A DNA stretch of 64,000 bases from Cryptosporangium arvum DSM 44712. Its GTDB lineage: Bacteria > Actinomycetota > Actinomycetes > Mycobacteriales > Cryptosporangiaceae. The notes below the pieces were generated by a model. That model saw only the letters and a list, made by a program, of their open reading frames with translations. It was not told the origin of the DNA and did no database searches. Of this stretch, positions 51,910 to 59,626 are shown in pieces. The stretch is from contig NZ_KK073874.1 in NCBI RefSeq assembly GCF_000585375.1, positions 4,278,001 through 4,342,000 on the forward strand, given 5' to 3'. Position numbers and translations under genes: made by a program. Each line of letters begins with the position of its first letter. Position 1 is the stretch's first letter.

Positions 51910-54900
51910 ATGCGGACAGCGAGGGTCAGGTTGGCGACTACATACCGCATTCATCCGGCGATCGGCGTCGCGCGGCTGGGCAACAGCCCCGACGCCTACT
52001 TCGTCGGCCCCGAGCGGCCCGGCGAACGGCCGTCTCCGGGCACGTTCAAGGACGAGCAGTTACGGATCAAACGGCAGGCCGCCCGGTTCCGGATCTTCGC
52101 CCACCACGACGACGGGAGCACCGAGGAGATCACCTCGGCGCAGGCCCGGATCGGCTGGACGGTCCACCTGGCCAACCGGAAGGCCACGAACCCCGCGGCG
52201 CGCAACGACGAGCCGGACGCCGACCTGGTCATCGACCCGGGCCCGCGCACGGTCGAGGGCCCCGACCAGCGGGCCGCGTTCGACACCGGCGTGATCCGGT
52301 TCGCCGGCCAGCGCCCGGCCACCGTGCCGCTGGGTGAGGTCCGCACCGAGCCCGACGGCCGGTTGCTCGTGCTCGGTGGCTCCGGCACGTCCGCCTCGCC
52401 GGGCGGCAACCTGGTCGGCTCGCTGTGGAACCCCGGCTGGTACGACGACGCCGCCGACGGCCCGGTCACCGCGACGCTCACGCTGCCCGACGGTTCGACG
52501 CCTCCGGTGGAGGGCGCGTGGGTGATCGTCGGGCCGCCGAAGTTCGCCCCGCACCAGGACAGCGTGGTCTCGCTCTACGACCGGCTGCTCTCCCGGATGG
52601 TGGCGCTGAACCTCGTCCCGGCCCCGGCGGCGACGTCCTACACCGCCGACATCTACCCGATTCTCCAGCGGGCCGCCGACGTCCGGTGGGTGCAGAGCGT
52701 CGGGCGGGCCCACGGCTGGGCGCACCCGGTCACCGAGCAGCGCCTGGTCGACCGGATCGTCGGCCGGCTCCGCCCGGCCGGAGACATGCCGCTGCTGGCC
52801 GGGGACGACTCGGCGCTCACCGACGTGCAGACCGCGCACGTCGCCCGGTGGAAGTCCGGTCAGTACGCCAAGGACTGGAACGGCGTGCCCGCGGTGGCCG
52901 CCGAGGTGACGCCGGACGGGCTGGACCGCGCGGCGCTCGAGGCCTGCGTCGGCGGGGCGTTCGCGCCCGGCATCGAGGCCGGCGGCGAGAACGACCAGCC
53001 GATCCTGCTCTCGACGTACACGGCGGCGTTCCGGCTCGACCACACCACGCTCGCGCCCGGTGCGCTCACCGTCGGCATGTCGCTGCCCTGGCAGGACGAC
53101 TTCAGCGCGTGCGGCCAGAACTGGTGGCCCGCGCCGCGGCCCAACGACGTCTTCGAGCGGGTCGGCGCGACCGCCGCGGTGCCGTGGGACCGGGAGGTCG
53201 GCAGCGGCGACGAGATGGTCGTGCACTGGCACACGCTCGGCTTCGTCGTCCCGCAGGGCGACCAGCAGGTGGAGACCGAGCACACCGACGCCCCGGCGAT
53301 CACGCTGCTGACCCCGCACCTCGACTTCGCCGACGTCGAACAGGGGCTGCTCGGCATGATCCGGGAGGAGGTGCTCCCGATCCGGTTCTCGGTACGCACA
53401 CCGACGACGCTGGTGCTCACCGCCCCGGCGCACCCGCAGCTCACCGCGGTGGTCGCCGAGGTCACGGTCGACCCGGAGCAGGACCCGACCGCCGAGTTCC
53501 CGATCGCCTACCGCACCGGCGTCGCGCCCTCGGCGGTGCCCACCCAGACCTTCACCGTCACCGAACCCTCCACCGGGCGGACCTGGCCGATCAGCGTCGA
53601 CGCGAACACGGTGGCCCGGCGTCCGGCCGCGACCGCGCTGGTGCTCGACCGGTCGGGCAGCCTGACCGCCGCCGGCCGAGGCACCCAGCTGCGCAAGGCC
53701 GCCCAGTCGCTGGCCAACCTCCTGCCGGACGGCGACGGCGTGGGGATCGTCGGGTTCGCCGCCGACGCCGAGGTGCTCCAGCCGGTGCTCCCGCTCGATG
53801 CCGCGACCCGGGCCGCGAGCCTGGGCGTGCTCACCGGCCCGGGCCTCGACCCGAGCGGGAAGACGTCGGTGGGCGACGGGGTGAGCGCCGGGCAGAACCT
53901 GCTGGAGGCCGCGACCGGCTTCGGCCCGAAGGCGCTGGTGCTGCTCACCGACGGCGTCGAGAACGCGCCGAAGCCGGTGGAGGACGTCATCGGCGAGACC
54001 ACCGACCCGGTCCACGCGATCGAGATCGGCCCCCCGAACTCGATCGGGGTGCCGGTGCTCGGCGCGCTGGCCGGCAACACCAACGGGACGTTCCGCACCA
54101 GCACCGACACCGCGCTGGGGGCGTCGACGATGCAGGTGCTGGCCGAGGTGACCGGGAGCCAGCCGGTGACCACCGCGAACGGGCGGCTCGCGCCGGGCGC
54201 GGTGCGGCGGATCCCGTTCCAGCTCACCGAGGCCGACAGCGGCATCGACGTCCTGCTGCTCACGCCGACGCCGGACGCGGTCGACTTCCGGCTGCAGACG
54301 CCGATCGGCGAGCTGATCGAGCCCTGGCAGGCGATCGCGGCCCCGAGCATGCGGTTCGGGATCGCCGGCGGCGTCACCTGGTACCGGCTCGCGCTGCCGG
54401 TGCAGCAGCGTCCCGGCCGGTTCGAGCGGGCCGGGACCTGGCACGTCGTGATCACGCCCGGCCGGCCTCGCACCGAGCCGGCGCCGGGCACGGACCGCTC
54501 GGTCCTGCGGGGAGCAACGGCCACCCGCCGGACGGCGATGGCGGCCGTACCCGAGCCGGCCTACCGGTCCGAGCTCGAGCGGGCCTTCGCGGTGATCTCC
54601 GCCCCGGTGGCGACCCAGCGCGCGGCCGTCGCGCCCGCGCCCGGTCTCGCGTACGCGCTCCGGGTGCACGCCTGGTCGTCGCTGTCGCTGCTGGCCGACG
54701 TCACCCAGTTCGAGTTCGCACCCCGGTCCCCGGTGGAGCTCTCGGCGCGGCTGACGCAGTCCGGCCGGGTGCTGAGCACCGGGGTGAGCGTCTCGGCCGA
54801 GATCACCCCACCGACCGGCGCCGTGACCCGGACCGCCCTGACCGGGGACGGCGGCTTCTTCACCGGCAACTTCACGGTCACCGCGGCCGGGTCCTACCAG

Positions 54901-55011
54901 GTGCGCTTCGTCGCCCAGGGCAAGGCGGCCAACGGCCAGCCGTTCACCCGGGAGCGGCTGAGCAGCGCCGCGGCCTGGGTGGGGGAGACGAGGCCGCCGG
55001 CGGAGGGCTGA
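51910..55011 (+). CDS. LodA/GoxA-like (CTQ oxidase family) protein fused to a von Willebrand A domain
   Basis: 1033 residues. The first half matches LodA-like proteins (lysine/glycine oxidases with cysteine tryptophylquinone): YRIHPAIGVARLGNSPDAYF, RIKRQAARFRIF, EACVGGAFAPGIEAGGEND and VGMSLPWQDDFSACGQNWW. Cys346 and Trp405/406 occupy the places of the crosslinked Cys and Trp. From about 575 to 760 there is a VWA domain with MIDAS LDRSGSL (Asp580, Ser582, Ser584) and LLTDGVEN (Asp681), then a beta-rich C-terminus (WHVVITPGRPRT; ELSARLTQSGRVLSTGVSV). No signal peptide, and no LodB flavoprotein gene in the window. TTG 51931 is an alternative start with a better ribosome site. Confidence 0.85.
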   Translation: MRTARVRLATTYRIHPAIGVARLGNSPDAYFVGPERPGERPSPGTFKDEQLRIKRQAARFRIFAHHDDGSTEEITSAQARIGWTVHLANRKATNPAARNDEPDADLVIDPGPRTVEGPDQRAAFDTGVIRFAGQRPATVPLGEVRTEPDGRLLVLGGSGTSASPGGNLVGSLWNPGWYDDAADGPVTATLTLPDGSTPPVEGAWVIVGPPKFAPHQDSVVSLYDRLLSRMVALNLVPAPAATSYTADIYPILQRAADVRWVQSVGRAHGWAHPVTEQRLVDRIVGRLRPAGDMPLLAGDDSALTDVQTAHVARWKSGQYAKDWNGVPAVAAEVTPDGLDRAALEACVGGAFAPGIEAGGENDQPILLSTYTAAFRLDHTTLAPGALTVGMSLPWQDDFSACGQNWWPAPRPNDVFERVGATAAVPWDREVGSGDEMVVHWHTLGFVVPQGDQQVETEHTDAPAITLLTPHLDFADVEQGLLGMIREEVLPIRFSVRTPTTLVLTAPAHPQLTAVVAEVTVDPEQDPTAEFPIAYRTGVAPSAVPTQTFTVTEPSTGRTWPISVDANTVARRPAATALVLDRSGSLTAAGRGTQLRKAAQSLANLLPDGDGVGIVGFAADAEVLQPVLPLDAATRAASLGVLTGPGLDPSGKTSVGDGVSAGQNLLEAATGFGPKALVLLTDGVENAPKPVEDVIGETTDPVHAIEIGPPNSIGVPVLGALAGNTNGTFRTSTDTALGASTMQVLAEVTGSQPVTTANGRLAPGAVRRIPFQLTEADSGIDVLLLTPTPDAVDFRLQTPIGELIEPWQAIAAPSMRFGIAGGVTWYRLALPVQQRPGRFERAGTWHVVITPGRPRTEPAPGTDRSVLRGATATRRTAMAAVPEPAYRSELERAFAVISAPVATQRAAVAPAPGLAYALRVHAWSSLSLLADVTQFEFAPRSPVELSARLTQSGRVLSTGVSVSAEITPPTGAVTRTALTGDGGFFTGNFTVTAAGSYQVRFVAQGKAANGQPFTRERLSSAAAWVGETRPPAEG

Positions 55012-55032
55012 GCGCCGGCGGCCGTCGCCGGA

Positions 55033-55782
55033 TCACACCGCGGTGAACGCGTTGTCGACGAAGAGCTGCGCGCCGTTGACGAACGAGGCCTCGTCGCTGA
55101 GCAGGAAGAGCGCCGCACTGGCGACCTCTTCCGGGGTGCACATCCGCCCCTGCGCGGCGGCGATGGCCTCGTCCGAAACGTCCACACCGTACTTCGTCAG
55201 CAACGCGACCTCGTTCCGGCCGTGCGGGGTGTCGATGAAACCGGGGCAGACCGCGTTGCAGCGGATGCCCCGGTCGCGGAACTCCACCGCGACGGCCCGG
55301 GCGAACTGGTGCACGGCGCCCTTCGTGACGTCGTACAGCACCTCGGCCGGCGTCGCCGCGACCGCCGAGATCGACGAGGTGCAGACGATCGCACCCCGCC
55401 CCGCCCCGAGCATCCCGGGCAGCACCGCCTGGGTCATGACGAACATCGAGCGCACGTTGACGTCCATCAGGAAGTCGTAGTCGTCCATGGTGGTCTCCAG
55501 GAACGGCTTCACGACGAGCGTGCCGGCGTGGTTGAACAGCAGGGTCGGCGGGCCGAGGGCGGCGGTGCCCGCGGCGACGGCGGCCCGGACCTCGTCGGGC
55601 CGGCCGACGTCGGCCCGGGCGAAGAAGCCGCCCACCTCGTCGGCCAGGGCCCGGCCGAGCTCTTCCTGGCGGTCGACGACGATCACCCGCGCGCCCTGCT
55701 CGGCCAGGAGGCGCACCGCGGACGCGCCCGCGCCACCGGCCCCGCCGGAGACCAGCGCCACCCGCCCCGCGAAGCGGCTCAC
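55033..55782 (-). CDS. Short-chain dehydrogenase/reductase
   Basis: 249-residue classical SDR: nucleotide loop LVSGGAGGAGASAVRLL, an NAG element as LLFNHAGTLV, catalytic Ser in CTSSISA and YDVTK (YxxxK), and PGFIDTPHGRNE after it. The Asp in VVDRQEE suggests NAD(H). GTG 55782 overlaps the stop of the permease gene (GTGA), so it acts with that permease, probably oxidising or reducing a derivative of the imported amine or amino acid. A small hairpin (55015-55031) separates it from the convergent LodA-VWA gene. Confidence 0.9.
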   Translation of the reverse strand: MSRFAGRVALVSGGAGGAGASAVRLLAEQGARVIVVDRQEELGRALADEVGGFFARADVGRPDEVRAAVAAGTAALGPPTLLFNHAGTLVVKPFLETTMDDYDFLMDVNVRSMFVMTQAVLPGMLGAGRGAIVCTSSISAVAATPAEVLYDVTKGAVHQFARAVAVEFRDRGIRCNAVCPGFIDTPHGRNEVALLTKYGVDVSDEAIAAAQGRMCTPEEVASAALFLLSDEASFVNGAQLFVDNAFTAV

Positions 55783-57365
55783 GCCTTCTCCCCGACGGCT
55801 TCCTCGGCGGCCCGGATCGCACCCTCGCGGGCCGCGATGATGTCCCCGGTCGGCGGGCCCTGGAACCGGCGTCGCTCGACGGCGAACCAGATGACCAGCG
55901 CCAGCACGACGAACCCGATCGTGATCTCGAGCGCGTAGTCGTTGGGCGGCTGCACGCCGATGAAGAACAACAGCGCCATCGCGACGATCGACAGCACCGC
56001 GACGATCCGGTAGCGCGTGATCCCCATGTTCCACGGGCCCATGTGCGGCCATTTCCGGCCACCGATCGCGACCAGGCCGAGCGCGATCGGCACCGTGAAC
56101 GACAGGAACAGGAAGATCACCGTGCACGAGACGACGATCGAGTAGGCGGGCGTGCCCTTGATCGTGATCGACGAGGTGAACCAGACGAACAGCGTGGCCA
56201 GCGTCGCGGCGACCCAGATCGACCCGATCGGGACCCGCCGCCTGGGGCTCACCCGGGCCAGGACCTTCGAGGCCCCGGGGATGCCGCCGTCGCGCGAGAA
56301 CGCGAACAGCATCCGGGAGACGCTGGTGACCGTGGCCAGCCCGCACAGGAACTGGCAGACGAAGATCAGCACGTAGAGGACGTCGCGCACGACGCTGTTC
56401 ATCCGCTCGTCCATGGCCCAGAAGAAGACGTTCCAGCCCTGCCGGGCCGCGTCGTCCATGTCGGGGATCATCAGCACGAACGCCGAGAGCATCACCCAAC
56501 CGGCCAGACCCGACCACAGCACCGAGGACACCATGCCCGACGGCACGTGGTGGGCGGCCTTCACGGTCTCCTCGGACGTGTGCGCGGACGCGTCGTACCC
56601 GGTGATCGTGTAGACCGGCAGCAGCAGGCCGAGCAGGAACGCCATGCCGATGCCGACGGTCTTGGGCCAGACCGCGTCGGAGCCTTCACCGCCGGTGTAG
56701 TCGTGGAAGGTCCACAGCCGGGTCACGTCGATGTCGCGGGCGGCGACCAGGCACGCGATCGTGAGCGCGATCGCGGTCGCGAAGATCAGGTAGCCGGACA
56801 GGTCGGTGAGCTTCGCGGTCAGGCCGATGCCGAAGTGGTTGATCAGCGCCTGCACCCCGGTGATCAAGGCCATGAAGAGCACGCGGGTGGTCAGCGTGTC
56901 CTCGATGCCGAGGCGCTCGCCGAAGGCGCCGAACACGAAGTAGAACGTGCCGATGTTGATCGCGCCGAGCACCGTGACCAGGCCGAGCAGGTTGAGCCAG
57001 GCCGAGAGCCAGCCGGTGAACCGGTTCCCGAGGATCGAACCCCAGTGGTAGAGCCCGCCCGCGGTCGGGTAGGCCGATGAGATCTGGGCCAGTCCTAACG
57101 CGAACACGCCGGAGATGAGCACGCCGATCGGCCAGCCGATGCCGATCGCGGCCCCGCCGACGCCGGACGTGGCCTGCCCCAGCGAGTTGATGCCGCCCGA
57201 GACGATGCAGATGATCGAGAACGAGATGGCGAAGTTGGAGAACTTGCTCATCCGGCGCTCGAGCTCCTGGGCGTACCCCATTCCGTGGAGCGCCTTGGTG
57301 TCCTCGTGCCGGTCGTCGTCGGTGTATTCCGTGGTGGCGGGTTTTCTGCGACGTGTCGATGCCAT
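55779..57365 (-). CDS. APC-family amino acid/amine permease
   Basis: 528 residues with about twelve membrane segments. The start ALHGMGYAQELERRMSKFSN followed by FAISFSIICIVSGGINSLGQ is typical of the BAT1/GabP/choline-like APC subgroup (Pfam AA_permease_2). ITGYDASAHTSEETVKAAHH is the conserved eukaryote-like BAT1 motif. It imports an amino acid, GABA-like or amine substrate by ion coupling. ATG 57365. It is divergent from a FadR-type GntR gene with a TGGTNNNACCA operator between. Confidence 0.9.
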   Translation of the reverse strand: MASTRRRKPATTEYTDDDRHEDTKALHGMGYAQELERRMSKFSNFAISFSIICIVSGGINSLGQATSGVGGAAIGIGWPIGVLISGVFALGLAQISSAYPTAGGLYHWGSILGNRFTGWLSAWLNLLGLVTVLGAINIGTFYFVFGAFGERLGIEDTLTTRVLFMALITGVQALINHFGIGLTAKLTDLSGYLIFATAIALTIACLVAARDIDVTRLWTFHDYTGGEGSDAVWPKTVGIGMAFLLGLLLPVYTITGYDASAHTSEETVKAAHHVPSGMVSSVLWSGLAGWVMLSAFVLMIPDMDDAARQGWNVFFWAMDERMNSVVRDVLYVLIFVCQFLCGLATVTSVSRMLFAFSRDGGIPGASKVLARVSPRRRVPIGSIWVAATLATLFVWFTSSITIKGTPAYSIVVSCTVIFLFLSFTVPIALGLVAIGGRKWPHMGPWNMGITRYRIVAVLSIVAMALLFFIGVQPPNDYALEITIGFVVLALVIWFAVERRRFQGPPTGDIIAAREGAIRAAEEAVGEKA

Positions 57366-57382
57366 GCGCGCGCTCCCCAACG

Positions 57383-57397
57383 AATGGTCAGACCATT
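57383..57397. promoter_or_regulatory. FadR-type GntR operator
   Basis: AATGGTCAGACCATT: 7-bp perfect arms around one base, containing the TGGTNNNACCA consensus of FadR-subfamily regulators. It lies between the divergent permease and gntR genes, 17 nt from the permease start and 23 nt from gntR. Confidence 0.8.
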
Positions 57398-57420
57398 GAG
57401 GGATCGTTTTAGAATGCGAC

Positions 57421-58056
57421 ATGCCCGCTGTCAAGGGTCGAGAAGGTGTCCGGTCGGGTGCCCGTCGCGCGCGCTCGTTCGACGACGTGGTGGACCGGGT
57501 GCGCGGCGCGATCCTGGCGGGCTCGATCCCCGCCGGTGAACGCCTGCCGAGCGAACGTGAGCTCGCCGAGCAGTTCGGGGTCAGCCGGGCGACGCTCCGC
57601 GAGGCGCTGCGCGCGCTGGAGGCGCTCGGGCTGATCGAGATCCGGGTGGGGGCGCACGGGGGCGCGTTCGCCACCGAGGGCGGCTCCGGGCGCACGGCCG
57701 ACGTGTTGCGCCATGCGTTCGACGTCGAGTTCGCGACCCGGCCCCGCCACGCCCGGCAGTACCGGGCGGCGGCCCACGCCGACAGCGTCACCTGGGCCGT
57801 GCCGGACCAGGAGCGGCTCGAGCGGCTGCGTGCGGCGATCGAGCGCGGCGAAGCGGCGTTCCTGCGTGCGCTGGCCGAGGCCACGGGGTCGCCGGTCCGC
57901 GTCGCGGTGGCGGTGGCACTCGAGTCCGGCCACGCCGCCGGGGCGCGCCCGTCGCTGGAGCCGGACGACATGCGCGAAGTGCTCGACCTGCTGCAGCGCG
58001 GCGAGCGCGACCGGGCCCGCGCGCTGCTGCACCAGCGCCTGGGCGGTACGGCCTAG
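57421..58056 (+). CDS. GntR-family regulator (FadR subfamily)
   Basis: 211 residues. N-terminal winged HTH: LPSERELAEQFGVSRATLRE, ALRALEALGLIEIRVGAHGG, a close match to the FadR/LldR recognition helix. The C-terminal FCD domain is short and reduced (about 110 residues rather than 150): the usual metal-binding His residues are mostly missing. It is divergent from the permease/SDR operon and very probably represses it through the adjacent TGGTNNNACCA palindrome. The convergent SDR gene ends 4 nt after its stop. Confidence 0.88.
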   Translation: MPAVKGREGVRSGARRARSFDDVVDRVRGAILAGSIPAGERLPSERELAEQFGVSRATLREALRALEALGLIEIRVGAHGGAFATEGGSGRTADVLRHAFDVEFATRPRHARQYRAAAHADSVTWAVPDQERLERLRAAIERGEAAFLRALAEATGSPVRVAVAVALESGHAAGARPSLEPDDMREVLDLLQRGERDRARALLHQRLGGTA

Positions 58057-58060
58057 CGGT

Positions 58061-58891
58061 TCACTTCGCCAGCATGCCCGCGTCGACGGGGATCGCACCC
58101 CCGGTCAGGTACCGCGCGTCGTCCGAGCAGAGGAACAGGACCAGGTTGCTGACGTCCTGCGGCTCGATCCATCCGACGTCGAGCAGGTGGATGTCGCCGT
58201 AGCTCGCGCCGGCGTCCGCGAACGTCGGGTGGTCGAGGTCGGGCCGGAACATCTTCGCCACGCCGTCGTTCGTCAGCATCGGGGTGTTGCAGTTGCTCGG
58301 GTGGATCGAGTTGACCCGGATGCCGTGCGGTGCGAGCTCGTTCGCGAGTGCCTTGGCCAGCCCGGTGACCCCGTGTTTCGCGGCCACGTAATGGCCGATC
58401 GCGTTGAGGTTGCGCAGGCCGGCGGTGGAGCTCGTCAGTACGATCGAGCCACCGTGGCCGGCGTCGATCATCGCGCCGACGCCCGCGCGGACGGTCTTCC
58501 AGACGCCGGTCAGGTCGATGTCGATCATCTCCTCGAACTGCTCGACGCTCATCGTGGCCAGGTCGCCGTAGCTGCAGACGCCGGCGTTGCCGAGGATGAT
58601 GTCGAGTCGGCCGAACTCGGCGACGCCGGCCTGGACCGCCGCGGTGAGAGCCGCCAGGTCGCGGACGTCGGCCACGCGGCTGACGATCCGGCGGTCTAGG
58701 GCCTCGACGAGCGCGACGGTCTCGTCCAGATCGGCCGGGGTGGCCATCGCGTAGGGCGCCGAGCGGACCGGGGCGCAGAGGTCGACCGCGATGATGTCGG
58801 CGCCCTCCTTCGCCAGCGTGACGGCGTGCGACCGACCCTGACCGCGCGCGGCGCCGGTGATGAACGCGACTTTTCCGTCCAGCTTGCCCAC
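58061..58891 (-). CDS. Mycofactocin-coupled-type SDR oxidoreductase
   Basis: 276-residue SDR with the long insertion after the Rossmann beta-2 strand that defines the mycofactocin-associated group: VDLCAPVRSAPYAMATPADL then DETVALVEALDRRI. The nucleotide loop is ITGAARGQGRSHAV; LGNAGV, TSSTAG and YVAAK complete the catalytic set, and the GAIPVDAGML C-terminus is typical. Enzymes of this group hold NAD(H) tightly and exchange electrons with mycofactocin, so the organism probably makes that cofactor. GTG 58891, 11 nt after the TetR gene stop. Confidence 0.9.
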   Translation of the reverse strand: MGKLDGKVAFITGAARGQGRSHAVTLAKEGADIIAVDLCAPVRSAPYAMATPADLDETVALVEALDRRIVSRVADVRDLAALTAAVQAGVAEFGRLDIILGNAGVCSYGDLATMSVEQFEEMIDIDLTGVWKTVRAGVGAMIDAGHGGSIVLTSSTAGLRNLNAIGHYVAAKHGVTGLAKALANELAPHGIRVNSIHPSNCNTPMLTNDGVAKMFRPDLDHPTFADAGASYGDIHLLDVGWIEPQDVSNLVLFLCSDDARYLTGGAIPVDAGMLAK

Positions 58892-58902
58892 GGTGCTCTC
58901 CT

Positions 58903-59538
58903 TCAGTCGGGCGGGGGTGGAGCCTCGGTGGGGGTCTCGCCGTAGACCAGGCGCAGGATCGCGTCGGTGAGCGTGTCGAGCAGGGCGTCCTCGTCGTACC
59001 CGCCGGGATCGGCGTAGACCTCGGCGAACATCGTGCTGCGCAGGCGGACGGCCAGCTGGGCGATCAGGTCGGGTGGACCGGCCAGTGCCCGGCCGGCGCG
59101 CGCGTCGCGCTCGATGCGTGCGCTGAACAGGTTGCAGCCCTGATCGATCAACCGGTCGCGGACGTGGGCGACCTCCGGCCCCGGGTCGGGCGTGATGAAG
59201 GCCTCGCGCAGCCAGCGCCCGTCGACCTTCCAGCGCGCGAGCCCCGCGGCCAGACCCCGGCGCAGCTCGGCCCGGCCGAGCCCGTCGGCGGCGAGCCACT
59301 CGGACATCTCGACGTCGGCCTCGGCGATGCCCTGGTCGACGACCGCGGCCAGCAGCGCCTGCTTGGACTCGAAGTAGAAGTAGAACCCCGAGCGCGCGAT
59401 ACCGGCTGCCCCGGCGAGCTCGTCGATCGTCACCTGGCTGATCGGCCGGTCCCGGAAGACGACCCGGGCGGCGTCGATCAGAGCCTGCTCGCGCTGGTCG
59501 CCTTTCGTGGGGGCTCGACGGCTCCTGATGGCTGGCAC
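58903..59538 (-). CDS. TetR-family transcriptional regulator
   Basis: About 211 residues from GTG 59538 (GTG 59547 is also possible). HTH: QVTIDELAGAAGIARSGFYF, YFESKQALLAAVV. C-terminal domain of the EthR-like type (GWRWLREAF-like segment here DGRWLREAFITPDPGPEVAH). First gene of a pair with the mycofactocin-type SDR, and divergent from an MFS exporter; the 89-nt gap holds an imperfect inverted repeat. EthR-like regulators often control an oxidoreductase next door. Confidence 0.87.
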   Translation of the reverse strand: MPAIRSRRAPTKGDQREQALIDAARVVFRDRPISQVTIDELAGAAGIARSGFYFYFESKQALLAAVVDQGIAEADVEMSEWLAADGLGRAELRRGLAAGLARWKVDGRWLREAFITPDPGPEVAHVRDRLIDQGCNLFSARIERDARAGRALAGPPDLIAQLAVRLRSTMFAEVYADPGGYDEDALLDTLTDAILRLVYGETPTEAPPPPD

Positions 59539-59575
59539 GCGACCCACCGTAACAGCGTTCGACGCCACGTCGCTG

Positions 59576-59598
59576 ATTTTTGACACGGTGTTGAAAAT
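59576..59598. promoter_or_regulatory. Candidate TetR operator between tetR and the MFS gene
   Basis: Arms ATTTTTGACAC and GTGTTGAAAAT around one G: an inverted repeat with two mismatches in 11 bp. It overlaps the -35 element of the MFS promoter, so binding would repress that gene. Confidence 0.55.
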
Positions 59599-59619
59599 TC
59601 TCGTCGGCGCGTCTACGTT
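59591..59619 (+). promoter_or_regulatory. Promoter of the MFS exporter, probably leaderless
   Basis: TTGAAA (59591-59596), 17-bp spacer, TACGTT (59614-59619). The ATG at 59627 begins 7 nt after the -10, where transcription would start, so the mRNA likely has no 5' leader; there is no ribosome site upstream of the ATG. Confidence 0.55.
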
Positions 59620-59626
59620 CGGGTCC

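Noticed and set aside
52425-55046. 873-codon open frame in another frame of the LodA-VWA gene
   Set aside because: Translation is Arg/Ala/Gly-rich without domains; the frame used in the annotation carries LodA and VWA motifs throughout.
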